64,000 nt of DNA. Source: Antribacter soli. Its GTDB lineage: Bacteria > Actinomycetota > Actinomycetes > Actinomycetales > Cellulomonadaceae. The notes under the pieces were generated by a model. The model was not told where the DNA came from. It saw nothing but the letters and a program-made list of their open reading frames with translations, and ran no database searches. Each line of letters opens with the position of its first letter. The stretch's first letter is position 1. Where the stretch lies: NCBI RefSeq assembly GCF_021568775.1, contig NZ_JAKGSG010000045.1, positions 1 through 64,000 on the forward strand, written 5' to 3'. The position numbers and the translations under genes were made by a program. Shown one piece after another: positions 28,767 to 36,532 of the stretch.

Positions 28767-29234
28767 ATGATCCTCCAGAACTTCCGCTCGCTGGGCCGTG
28801 CCCGTGCGACGAGCGGCCACACGTCGGCGGCTGTGCGGACGAGAGTCCTGACGACCGCGCTGACCACCGTCCTCGCCGCCGGCCTGCTGGCCGGCTGCGC
28901 CGGTACCGAGCCGGCCGCCGACACGACCCTGTCCGCCGCCTCGGCCACCTCCGCGAGCCCGTCCGCGAGCGCGTCGGCCGACGTGACCGAGTGGTCGTAC
29001 GAAGGCCAGGACGGTCGCACCGCCCTGGATCTGCTGCTGGAGTCCGACCCTTCGGCCGAGGTCAGCGGCGAGGGCGAGATGGCGTACGTGACCAGCATCG
29101 GCGGCCGCGCCGCTGACGATGCGGCGAAGGAGTTCTGGGCGCTCTACGTCGACGGCGCGATGGCGACCGTCGGCGCGGGCTCGCTCGTGACGACGACCGG
29201 TCAGGAGATCACATGGAAGCTCGAGACGTACTGA
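28767..29234 (+). CDS. DUF4430 domain lipoprotein (transcobalamin C-terminal-like)
   Basis: A 155-residue lipoprotein with signal peptide and lipobox LAGC (Cys44), a Ser/Ala-rich spacer, then a DUF4430 domain (about 80-155). Family features seen are GRTALDLLLES, MAYVTSIGG, FWALYVDG and the C-terminal GQEITWKLETY. DUF4430 corresponds to the beta-domain that closes over cobalamin in intrinsic factor/transcobalamin. Here it is encoded apart from the toroid domain upstream. The stop overlaps the start of the membrane protein gene by 22 bp. Binding of cobalamin by this protein is inferred from family relations only. Confidence 0.85.
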   Translation: MILQNFRSLGRARATSGHTSAAVRTRVLTTALTTVLAAGLLAGCAGTEPAADTTLSAASATSASPSASASADVTEWSYEGQDGRTALDLLLESDPSAEVSGEGEMAYVTSIGGRAADDAAKEFWALYVDGAMATVGAGSLVTTTGQEITWKLETY

Positions 29235-29839
29235 CCCCGGATGGCCGCTCGGACGGCCTGACGGCGCGCGACCTGCTCGCGCGCTGGTGGCGCCCCGCCG
29301 TGGTCGTCCTCGTGGCGGTCGCCGCCGTGGTGTGGCGCCTCGTGCGCGAGGATCTCGGCGCCCCGCCGAACCTCGAGCTGACGACCGCGGCGACGTTCCT
29401 CGCGGCGCTCCTGCTGCGCCACCGGCTCGCCGCGCTCGTGCCGCTGGTCGTGGTGGTCGCGAGCGACCTCGCGCTCGGCAACACGTCGATCCTGCTCTTC
29501 ACCTGGTCGGCCTGGGCCGTCATCGGCCTGGCGGCCCTCCCGGTGCGCCGTCTCGGGCGCTGGGGGACCGGCCTGCGCCGGTTCGGTGTCGCGGCCGGCT
29601 TCGGCGTCGCCGGGTCGGTGTGGTTCTTCCTCTGGACCAACTTCGGCGTGTGGCTCATGGGCCGCGAGTCGTACTACGCCCCGGGGCTCGACGGCCTTCT
29701 CGCGAGCTATGTGGCCGGCCTGCCGTTCCTGCGGACGATGCTGCTCGGCAACCTCGTGCTCGTCCCGCTGGCGGCCGCGTGCGCGGCGCTCGTGGAGCGG
29801 CTGGAGCACCGCGTCCCGGTGCTGGTCACCGCGCACTGA
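29213..29839 (+). CDS. DUF6580-type membrane protein, ECF S-component-like
   Basis: A 208-residue integral membrane protein with about five to six hydrophobic segments (VVVLVAVAAVVW, TAATFLAALLL, LAALVPLVVVVASDLAL, AVIGLAALPV, FGVAAGFGVAGSVWFFLW, LLGNLVLVPLAAACAALV). Size and the GNTSILLFTWSAW...WFFLWTNFG pattern fit the DUF6580 family, related in fold to substrate-binding S components of energy-coupling-factor transporters. It overlaps the DUF4430 gene by 22 bp, implying tight coupling. No EcfA/EcfT genes are in the window, so it would act alone or share an ECF module elsewhere. Confidence 0.8.
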   Translation: MEARDVLTPDGRSDGLTARDLLARWWRPAVVVLVAVAAVVWRLVREDLGAPPNLELTTAATFLAALLLRHRLAALVPLVVVVASDLALGNTSILLFTWSAWAVIGLAALPVRRLGRWGTGLRRFGVAAGFGVAGSVWFFLWTNFGVWLMGRESYYAPGLDGLLASYVAGLPFLRTMLLGNLVLVPLAAACAALVERLEHRVPVLVTAH

Positions 29840-29860
29840 CCCACCGACGACCGACGACCG

Positions 29861-29924
<64 letters not shown>

Positions 29925-29991
29925 CCGTCGGCAGGCTTGGCGGCGTCGGCGTCGGCGTCGGCCTCGGCGGAGGTGGTACGGCCGGCTCAGC

Positions 29992-31344
29992 TCACGGCTG
30001 GATGCTCAGCACCCCCGTGCCGGCTCCGGACAGTACGGCGGCCCGCGCGTCCCCGGGCCGCATCGCGGCGTAGCCGTAGGGGACGGTGAAGTCCGTCGTC
30101 GAGGTCAGGTGGTCGTGCGCCGTCTCCTCGAACGCGTTGTCCCGAAGGTTCCAGGAGCCGCCCGTGTCGGTGCCGTACCACCAGCCGACCGGGCCCTGGA
30201 TCTGGCCCGCGTGGCTGTCGGCGTTGCCGCTGCCCGTGCGGTAGAAGTAGTTCCCCTCGACCAGGACCTGGGCGCCGCCGCGGGCGTTGATCGCCGAGGT
30301 GCCGATGCTGTCGAAGTAGTTGTTCAGCATGTGCACGTGCGCATACCGGATCAGCGGGACGCGCGTTTTGACGTTCTGGAAGTGGTTGAACGCGTAGGTG
30401 ATGTTGTCGGGTGCGACCGACGGGTCGTCGGTGTGCCCCACCAGGGACGTCTTGTGGTGGTCATGGATGTAGTTCCACGAGACCGTCACGTACTGGGAGT
30501 TCTGCTTGATGTCGACGAGGCCGTCGTAGTAGTCCGGGTCGGCCGCAAGGTCGCTGTAGAGCTCGTTGTGGTCGATCCAGACGTTGGTCGAGTGGTCGGT
30601 GATGCTGACGGCGTCCTTGTCGCCCGTGTCGACGTGGTGGATCGCCAGGTTCTGGATCACGACGTCGTGCGAGCGCGTGACGGTGATGCCGACTCCGTCA
30701 AGCTCGCCGCTCGTTCCGACGCCGAGGATCGAGACGTGCTGGACGTCCTTCACGTCGATCCTGCTCTCCGAGAGGTTGGCCTCGGAGATCGGGGTGTCGA
30801 CGTAGATGACCAGGCCCTGGTCGGCGCCGCGGTCCCGGTGCTCTTCGAGCAGCGCGTACAGCGCGTTCCCGGCGCCGCCGTACTGGCCCGCGACGGCGGA
30901 CAGGACGTACGCGTGCACGGTGGCCGCGCCCTGGCCCCCGCGGGTGCCGCCGTTCATCGACGCGTAGCCCGCCGCCGTACCTGCGCTGGGCGGCGGGGCC
31001 ACGGACACCGCGGCCGCCTCCGCCTCCGCCGCCGCCGCGGCCTCGGCTGCTGCAGCCGCCTCCGCCGCAGCGGCCGCTTCGGCCGCAGCGGCTGCCTCGG
31101 CCGCGGCGGTGTCCGAGGGGCTCGGGCTGGGGCTCGGGCTGGCCGTCGCGGACGCCCTGGCGCTCGCGTCCGGCGACGAGGTGATCAAGGGGCGGTCAAA
31201 CCGGGGATCGACCGACCCGTCGTTTCCGGCCATGTTCTCGGCGATGGTCGGCGCGAGAGCGGCGGCGGCACCGAGGACGACCGCGACGCCGACGACGACC
31301 GGCAGGAGCCACCGGGGGCGCAGGCGGGTCACGAATGATGCCAT
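29992..31344 (-). CDS. Secreted pectate lyase, polysaccharide lyase family 1
   Basis: A 450-residue secreted enzyme that cleaves de-esterified pectin by beta-elimination with calcium. An N-terminal membrane/signal segment (about 10-32, basic start then VVVGVAVVLGAAAALAPT) is followed by a Ser/Pro stretch and a remarkable run of AAEAAA hexads (about 80-115). The parallel beta-helix lyase domain follows (about 140-450). PL1 motifs are VWIDHNELYSD, DYYDGLVDIKQ (Ca ligands), WNYIHDHHKTSLVGH and TRVPLIRYAHVHMLNNYF, which holds the catalytic Arg. In frame after the stop lies a Pro/Thr-rich coding-like stretch ending in the C/G block, so a lost or unassembled C-terminal module is possible. Confidence 0.9.
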   Translation of the reverse strand: MASFVTRLRPRWLLPVVVGVAVVLGAAAALAPTIAENMAGNDGSVDPRFDRPLITSSPDASARASATASPSPSPSPSDTAAAEAAAAAEAAAAAEAAAAAEAAAAAEAEAAAVSVAPPPSAGTAAGYASMNGGTRGGQGAATVHAYVLSAVAGQYGGAGNALYALLEEHRDRGADQGLVIYVDTPISEANLSESRIDVKDVQHVSILGVGTSGELDGVGITVTRSHDVVIQNLAIHHVDTGDKDAVSITDHSTNVWIDHNELYSDLAADPDYYDGLVDIKQNSQYVTVSWNYIHDHHKTSLVGHTDDPSVAPDNITYAFNHFQNVKTRVPLIRYAHVHMLNNYFDSIGTSAINARGGAQVLVEGNYFYRTGSGNADSHAGQIQGPVGWWYGTDTGGSWNLRDNAFEETAHDHLTSTTDFTVPYGYAAMRPGDARAAVLSGAGTGVLSIQP

Positions 31345-31781
31345 GGGGTCTCTTCCCTCTCGAGAGGCGAAAGAGGGAGGCCGGAAGGACGCGCCGCCCT
31401 CGGCTTCAGGCCAGACCCTGCACGGTTTCTGCACAGATCGTCAAGTCTTCGACGGCCCGCCGCTCGGGCCCGTCTCCACCGCGGTGGGACGCTCTGTTTG
31501 CGTGCATATGAGGGATATTGCGCGGCTGTCTACTTCGTCCGTTCTCGACATCGTTTCCGCGGGTCGAGCCAGCAGGCCAGGCTGGCGCCTACGTCAAACG
31601 CCAGCACTGGTAATGGGAAGACAAGGCAAAACGAAACCATCGGATCTGGGCGGGCGGGCGGGGGTTGGTCGGTCTGGGCAGTACCCGGCACGACAGCCGA
31701 CGCCGGTCGCCCGCCCCCGGGCATGGCCGAGGGCCCTCCAGGTCGGAGGACCCTCGGTGCGGTCGCCGGTCTACGGTCGGG
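31345..31781. other. 437-bp intergenic region, partly lower in GC
   Basis: No gene is supported here. The stretch 31480-31660 is clearly less GC-rich than its surroundings and must hold the pectate lyase promoter, read leftward; a purine-rich site (GGGAAG) precedes that ATG. At 31729-31755 GAGGGCCCTCC and GGAGGACCCTC form a hairpin that probably terminates the leftward Dabb operon. Confidence 0.6.
31729..31755 (-). terminator. Hairpin after the Dabb gene
   Basis: GAGGGCCCTCC pairs with GGAGGACCCTC around a short loop, 26 bases beyond the stop of the leftward Dabb gene. There is no clear T-tract on the minus strand. Confidence 0.5.
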
Positions 31782-32201
31782 TCACCGCTCCCCGTGCGCG
31801 CCGGGTGCGGCGCTGCCCTTGTACTCGCCGAGGTCGGACACGAGCTGGGTCAGCGTCGCGTCGCTGTCGTAGCGGCGCTGGTGCAGCGCGGCGATCTTGG
31901 CGCCCATCTCCGGGTCGGGGTCGTCCGTGATGTCGAACGACGCGAACTTGTCGACGAGCGGCAGACCGACCTGGTCGGTGTTCCGGTGGGCGGGGTGGAC
32001 GAGGTACTCCCAGTAGCCCTGGAGGTCCTCGATCATGAACGTCGCGCCCCACTCGTACTCGCCGCCGAAGTCGCGGCCGACCACGAAGGACTTCACGGAC
32101 GGGATGACGCGGCCCTGGTTGCGCAGGCTCTCGAGGGCCTCCTCGATCTGGGCGGCGTCGGCGTCGGGGCGGAGGGTGAAGCGGTTGCCGTGGATGATCA
32201 T
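31782..32201 (-). CDS. Stress-responsive A/B-barrel (Dabb) domain protein
   Basis: A 139-residue protein with a ferredoxin-like dimeric alpha/beta barrel (about 1-100): starts MIIHGNRFTLRPDAD, with the typical SVKSFVVGRDF and the WEYLVHPAHRNT helix region. A C-terminal extension of about 35 residues (KIAALHQRRYDSDATLTQLV) is not part of the core fold. Dabb proteins include cyclases such as olivetolic acid cyclase as well as stress proteins. It is the last gene of the TetR-controlled SRPBCC-MFS-Dabb group, 61 bp after the transporter. Confidence 0.85.
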   Translation of the reverse strand: MIIHGNRFTLRPDADAAQIEEALESLRNQGRVIPSVKSFVVGRDFGGEYEWGATFMIEDLQGYWEYLVHPAHRNTDQVGLPLVDKFASFDITDDPDPEMGAKIAALHQRRYDSDATLTQLVSDLGEYKGSAAPGAHGER

Positions 32202-32262
32202 GATTCGTTCCTTGCGGTGGGTTCTTCGGTGGGTGTGGGCTGAGGGTGGTTCGAGGGTGTGG

Positions 32263-33507
32263 TCAGGTCCGGCGGGGCCGGAGCAGGAGGGGTGCGGCTA
32301 CGGCCGCCCCGACGGCCGTGACGAGGCCGGCCCAGGTGAAGGCACCGCTCAGCCCGGCGGCGGCGACGAGCGGCCCGACGGCGATCGGTGAGGCGAACTG
32401 GCCCAGGAAGACGCCGGTCACGAGACCCGCGAGGACCTGACCGCGCCGGGCGGCCGGGGCCAGTTCGCCGAGCCGGAGGTTGAGGTTGGGCACCGTGAGC
32501 CCGACGCCGAGCCCGCCCACGAGCAGTCCCGCGACGACGACCGTGACCCCGTCGGCCCGCCCGACCAGGAACCAGCCGGTCCCGAGCGCCACCACACCGG
32601 TGAGGGTGATGGCCGCGGGGGACAGCCGGCGACGCACGGTGGGGAACGCGAGCGAGCCGAGCAGGCCGGTGAGCGTGGTCCCGGCGATCGCGACGCCGAC
32701 CAGAGCCGGCCCGGCGCCGAGCTCGCCGAGCAGGAACGGGAGCTGGGTGGGCGCCATGTAGAACACGGCCGTCGCGGCGAACGCCAGGGCGTACAGGCCG
32801 AGAACCCGCCGGCGGAGCAGGCTCGTCCGGCCGGAGTCGGGCACGCCGTCGGCCGGGGCCGGTGGTCGTGCCACGGGGGCCGCACCGCCGGGAGCTGCGT
32901 CGCGGACCGTGACGAGCACCAGGACCGCGACGGGCACTGCGGCCGCGTACAGCCAGAACGGTGCCCGCCACCCCGTGCTTGCCAGCACCCCGGCCAGCGG
33001 CAGCAGCGCGACTCCGCCGAGGCTGGCCGCGGCCTGCTGGAACGCCAGGTAGGTGGCGCGCGCCGGCCCGGAGAACCAGTCGGTGAGCTGCGCCGTCACC
33101 GCGGTCGTCACGGCGCCCACGGCCAGGCCGAGCGCAGCTCGGGTGGCGAGGAGCACGCTCAGGTCGGTGACCACGAGCCCGGCCGTGCCGGCCGCCGCGT
33201 ACAGCACCAGCCCGCCGAGCAGGACCGGCCGCCGGCCGAGCCGGTCGGTGAGGAGACCGGCGAACGGCGCGCTGAGCCCGATGGCCAGGGACGTGATCGT
33301 GAGGGCGAGCCGTACGAGCACGTCGTCCTGGTAGACCTCGGCCATGGCGGGCAGGCTGGGGGCGATGACCGCCGCGGCCATGATCGTCAGGCTCGCCGCG
33401 GAGAGCACTGCCGTGCGGGCGGCCCGGCTCGGGCCGACGGCGGTGGCCGCCGCCCCCGTCGTCGCACCCGCCGCCGTCGCGACGCGGGCGTTCGCGGTCA
33501 GGCTCAT
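32263..33507 (-). CDS. MFS transporter, 12-TM drug/metabolite efflux type
   Basis: A 414-residue major facilitator with twelve predicted membrane helices. The cytoplasmic loop motif A between helices 2 and 3 reads GLLTDRLGRRPVLLGG (about 92-107), and the N-terminal segment IAPSLPAMAEVYQDD resembles the Bcr/YnfM-like groups. Located between an SRPBCC protein (29 bp upstream) and a Dabb protein, downstream of a TetR operator, so it is most likely an inducible exporter. Substrate unknown. The ATG at 33507 is chosen because upstream in-frame sequence belongs to the preceding gene. Confidence 0.9.
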   Translation of the reverse strand: MSLTANARVATAAGATTGAAATAVGPSRAARTAVLSAASLTIMAAAVIAPSLPAMAEVYQDDVLVRLALTITSLAIGLSAPFAGLLTDRLGRRPVLLGGLVLYAAAGTAGLVVTDLSVLLATRAALGLAVGAVTTAVTAQLTDWFSGPARATYLAFQQAAASLGGVALLPLAGVLASTGWRAPFWLYAAAVPVAVLVLVTVRDAAPGGAAPVARPPAPADGVPDSGRTSLLRRRVLGLYALAFAATAVFYMAPTQLPFLLGELGAGPALVGVAIAGTTLTGLLGSLAFPTVRRRLSPAAITLTGVVALGTGWFLVGRADGVTVVVAGLLVGGLGVGLTVPNLNLRLGELAPAARRGQVLAGLVTGVFLGQFASPIAVGPLVAAAGLSGAFTWAGLVTAVGAAVAAPLLLRPRRT

Positions 33508-33536
33508 GTCGTGGCCCTTCCCGGTCGTGTGCGGGC

Positions 33537-34166
33537 TCAGTCCCACAGGCTCAGGGCTGCACCGAACATGAGCACAGGGACCAGCAGCCACGGCTCGGCC
33601 AGGACGAAGGCGGCCGTGATCAGGACTGCGCCCCAGGCCAGCCCCTTGGCGAAGCGGCGCCGCCTCGTGCGCTTCGTCTGCTCGGCGGCCCTGGTCTCGG
33701 CGGTCTGGCGCAGGAGCTCGAGCCAGTTCCCGAGGGATGCGTCGAGCGCGGCGCGCAGGTTGTCGGTGTCGGCCCGGACGGGGTCGCCCTCCCAGGACTC
33801 GGCCGTGCGCACGACGGTGGCGTCGCCGTCGGCGGTGAAGGTCCACTCGTGGATGCCGGTGATGCCCATGGCCGGCCCGCCCCACAGGATCCGGTGCGGC
33901 GCGTCGAGGGCGTAGACCGTGGAGGTGACGTCGAGGCCGTGCGTGCTCCAGCGGAACGTCGCGCCGGGCTGGAGCGGGCCGTCGGTGTGGGCGGTGTCGA
34001 CGTCGGTCTGCCAGGTGGGCCAGGCGTCGACGTCGGTGTGCAGCCGCCACACCTGCTCGATCGGCGCGGCGATGCGGATCTCGCGGCGAACGACGACGGT
34101 CGCGGCGTCGTCGATGCCGGTGGGGGCCCCGGACTGGTCGGTGGTCTGGGTCGTGTGCTGGGTCAT
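33537..34166 (-). CDS. SRPBCC (START-like) protein with C-terminal membrane helices
   Basis: A 209-residue protein. Residues 25-165 form a START/polyketide-cyclase-like ligand pocket (VVVRREIRIAAPIEQVWRLH, DAWPTWQTDVD, GITGIHEWTFTADGDATVVRT). A basic segment TKRTRRRRFAKG follows and one or two hydrophobic helices close the protein, so it is anchored in the membrane. The start ATG at 34166 has GGAG 8 nt upstream. First gene of the TetR-regulated operon, 20 bp downstream of operator 34187-34202. It may bind the compound exported by the MFS protein. Confidence 0.87.
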   Translation of the reverse strand: MTQHTTQTTDQSGAPTGIDDAATVVVRREIRIAAPIEQVWRLHTDVDAWPTWQTDVDTAHTDGPLQPGATFRWSTHGLDVTSTVYALDAPHRILWGGPAMGITGIHEWTFTADGDATVVRTAESWEGDPVRADTDNLRAALDASLGNWLELLRQTAETRAAEQTKRTRRRRFAKGLAWGAVLITAAFVLAEPWLLVPVLMFGAALSLWD

Positions 34167-34186
34167 GTCGGTCTCCGTTCGGGTAA

Positions 34187-34202
34187 GAGTGAACAGTCAC
34201 TC
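34187..34202. promoter_or_regulatory. Operator of the SRPBCC-MFS-Dabb operon
   Basis: GAGTGA-N4-TCACTC, an inverted repeat with 6-bp arms. The same GAGTGA/TCACTC arms recur at 34826-34845 in front of the adjacent tetR gene, which strongly suggests one TetR regulator acting at both sites. Confidence 0.65.
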
Positions 34203-34265
34203 ACTTGATTGGCTGAAGAGGGTCAGGTCGGGAGGTGTCGGGCAGGGGAGCCCTGAGGGTGGCCG

Positions 34266-34823
34266 TCAGGCCGGGTGCCGGATGCCCTCGGTGAGGAGCC
34301 GGGCCCAGTCCTCGGGCACGTCGTCGATCTGCGCGGTCACGATCAGGTGGCACAGCTGGCCGAAGGCGATGAACCGCTGGACCGCCTCGTCGGAGGCCCG
34401 GGAGCGGCTCTTGGCGTAGTCGACCACCTGCCGGAGCCCGGCGCGCAGCGCCGCGCCGATCTCCGGCACGTCCGCCACCGACTGTGCGTGCACCTGCAGC
34501 ATGAGCAGCGTGCGGTCGCCGATGAGCTCGGCGTACGCGCCGCCCATCGCGTGCAGCACGCCGTCGGGCGACGGGTCCTGAGCGCGGTCCGCGCCGGCGG
34601 CCAGCGACTCGACCACCTGGGCGAAGCAGGTCTCCAGAGCGGTGACGAAGAGCCGCTCCTTGCTGGGGTAGAGCTTGATGACGTAGGCCGGCGAGATCTT
34701 CGCCGCGCGAGCGACGTCGGCGATCGTCGTGCCGTGGAAGCCGCCGCCGGCGAACTCCCGCACGGCGGCCGCGGCGACGACCGGCTTGCGGAGCTCTGCG
34801 GTGGAGAGGGCTGTCCTTGTCAT
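34266..34823 (-). CDS. TetR/AcrR-family transcriptional regulator
   Basis: A 185-residue repressor with an N-terminal helix-turn-helix (about 12-60; REFAGGGFHGTTIADVARAAKISPAYVIKLYPSKERLF) and an all-alpha ligand domain resembling QacR/AcrR types. It lies just upstream of, and in the same direction as, the SRPBCC-MFS-Dabb genes. The ATG is at 34823; TACAGT inside the operator lies 7 nt before it, so the mRNA may be leaderless and the repressor would cover its own -10 box. Confidence 0.9.
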   Translation of the reverse strand: MTRTALSTAELRKPVVAAAAVREFAGGGFHGTTIADVARAAKISPAYVIKLYPSKERLFVTALETCFAQVVESLAAGADRAQDPSPDGVLHAMGGAYAELIGDRTLLMLQVHAQSVADVPEIGAALRAGLRQVVDYAKSRSRASDEAVQRFIAFGQLCHLIVTAQIDDVPEDWARLLTEGIRHPA

Positions 34824-34825
34824 GT

Positions 34826-34845
34826 GAGTGACTGTACATTCACTC
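34826..34845. promoter_or_regulatory. Autoregulatory operator of the tetR gene
   Basis: GAGTGA-CTGTACAT-TCACTC is palindromic except at one base pair. It contains the presumed minus-strand -10 box TACAGT and ends 3 bases from the start codon, as expected for tight autorepression. Confidence 0.65.
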
Positions 34846-34888
34846 TTGCCGGTGACGCAAGTCGTGGAACGGAGTCAGGCTCGCTCGG

Positions 34889-36466
34889 TCAGAGCTCCCG
34901 GCGGAACGCCCGCCCGCGCGCGTACGCGTGGAAGCGGTCGAGCATCTCGATCTGCCGGCGTGCCAGGACGATGAGCTCGTCGAACTGCCCGGGGTCCAAC
35001 CCGATCTCGGCGGCGTGCTCGCGTAGCGTCTGCCAACCGCCGATCTTGCCCAGCACCGCGGACCGCATGAGCTCCGCCTCGAGCACCGCCGTCATCGGCG
35101 ACCGCTGCGCGATCCGGCCGTTCAGCGTGAGCCGCCCCGCCTTCTCGGTGAGCCACGCCGCCACCTGCCGGTACCGACGCCGCGGCACCCCGAGGCGGTC
35201 GAGCAGCTCGCGGTAGAGCTCCCGCTCGCCGCGCAGCTGCTCGGTGGCCTCGGCCAGCTCGGCGTGGAAGGGCGTGTCCCGGTGGGTCCCGGTCATGAGC
35301 TCCATGCGCTCGAGGCCCGCCGTCGCGCCGGAGAAGTGGTCGGAGAGGTAGAGCCCGAACAGGAAGCGATCCATCGAGTCCGGGATCCGCACGTCCCTGT
35401 CGTGCCGCAGTGGCATGACGGACGCGCCCGCGGGCCGGGCCGTCCCCGGGTGCAGGGGAGCAGAGCGCAGCCCCTGCCCGACGGCGATACCCCCGAGCAG
35501 CTCCTCGACCGCATCCTCGGCGGTGCGGCGCGGCGCCCAGCCCAGCTCGGTCCTGATCCGGGTGGTGTCGAGCACGGGCGCGCCCATCGCCATGTCGAGC
35601 CAGCCGGGATCGGGACGGACCACGTGGCCGCGATACGCCGCGGTGAGCGCGAGGCGGACGACGGCGGGCGGCACCTCGACGAGCCTGCCGTGGTCGACGA
35701 TCCGCGCGAGGTCCTTGCCGTCGAGCAGGTCGTCCGCCCCGACGTTGAACGCCCCGCGGGCCCGCTCCACGATCACGCGTCGGTAGGCGTCCGCGACGTC
35801 GTCGGCGTGCGCGGCCTGCATGCGCACCCCCGTGGGCAGCGGCACCGCGGGCAGCCGGCCGTACCGCAGGAGCCGCACAGGCACGAGAGGGCCGAGGAAG
35901 TACCGCACGATCGACTGGGCGGCGTCGGCCTGGAAGGTCAGCGCCGGCCGCAGCCGCGCCACGGTCACCTCGGGATGCTCGGCCTCGAGCTCGTCGAGCA
36001 CCCTCTCCTGCGCCGCCTTGTCGACGCTGTAGTGCGACGTCGGGATGCCCTGGGTCGGCCAGTCCTCCCGCCGCGGCACGTCGTCGTCGACGGGCGAGTA
36101 CGCCCCCACCGACGAGGCGACGACCAGGTGCGGCACGCCCGCGCGGACGACGGCCTGGGCCACCCGGCGGGTGCCCTCCACGTTGGTGCGGCGGAGCAGG
36201 TCGCGCTCGCGGTTCGGCTGGACGAGCCAGGCGAGGTGGACGACGGCGTCGGCGCCGCGGAAGTGCTCGGCGAGCAGCGCGACGACGTCGGTGTCCTCGG
36301 CCGCGATGTCGACGGGAGCCCACTCGGCGCCCCGGTACGGTTCGGCGCTCCGGTCCGGCAGGCGCCGGGCGATCCCCAGCACCGACGTGACCTGCGGCTC
36401 CTCGTGCAGGGCGCGCAGCAGTGCGGTCCCGACGTTCCCTGTGGCTCCGACGACGACGACGCGCAT
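34889..36466 (-). CDS. NAD-dependent epimerase/dehydratase fused to a helical C-terminal domain
   Basis: A 525-residue protein. The N-terminal ~330 residues are an extended SDR: GATGNVGTALLRAL nucleotide-binding motif (8-21), ADAVVHLAW, SSVGAYSP and the catalytic-type YSVDKAAQE (YxxxK). Residues about 355-525 form a separate all-alpha domain (FGLYLSDHFSGATAGLERMEL, YRQVAAWLTEKAGRLTLNGRI, RSAVLGKIGGWQTLREHA). In other actinobacteria this resembles a free-standing ~170-residue protein, so this is a gene fusion. No separate start with a ribosome-binding site was found for the second part. Substrate unknown. Confidence 0.85.
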   Translation of the reverse strand: MRVVVVGATGNVGTALLRALHEEPQVTSVLGIARRLPDRSAEPYRGAEWAPVDIAAEDTDVVALLAEHFRGADAVVHLAWLVQPNRERDLLRRTNVEGTRRVAQAVVRAGVPHLVVASSVGAYSPVDDDVPRREDWPTQGIPTSHYSVDKAAQERVLDELEAEHPEVTVARLRPALTFQADAAQSIVRYFLGPLVPVRLLRYGRLPAVPLPTGVRMQAAHADDVADAYRRVIVERARGAFNVGADDLLDGKDLARIVDHGRLVEVPPAVVRLALTAAYRGHVVRPDPGWLDMAMGAPVLDTTRIRTELGWAPRRTAEDAVEELLGGIAVGQGLRSAPLHPGTARPAGASVMPLRHDRDVRIPDSMDRFLFGLYLSDHFSGATAGLERMELMTGTHRDTPFHAELAEATEQLRGERELYRELLDRLGVPRRRYRQVAAWLTEKAGRLTLNGRIAQRSPMTAVLEAELMRSAVLGKIGGWQTLREHAAEIGLDPGQFDELIVLARRQIEMLDRFHAYARGRAFRREL

Positions 36467-36532
36467 GGAGCCACGGTGGCACCGGTGCGGGGTGCACGCA
36501 CCCGGCGCCCGCTCACGATCGTCGGCCGAGGC

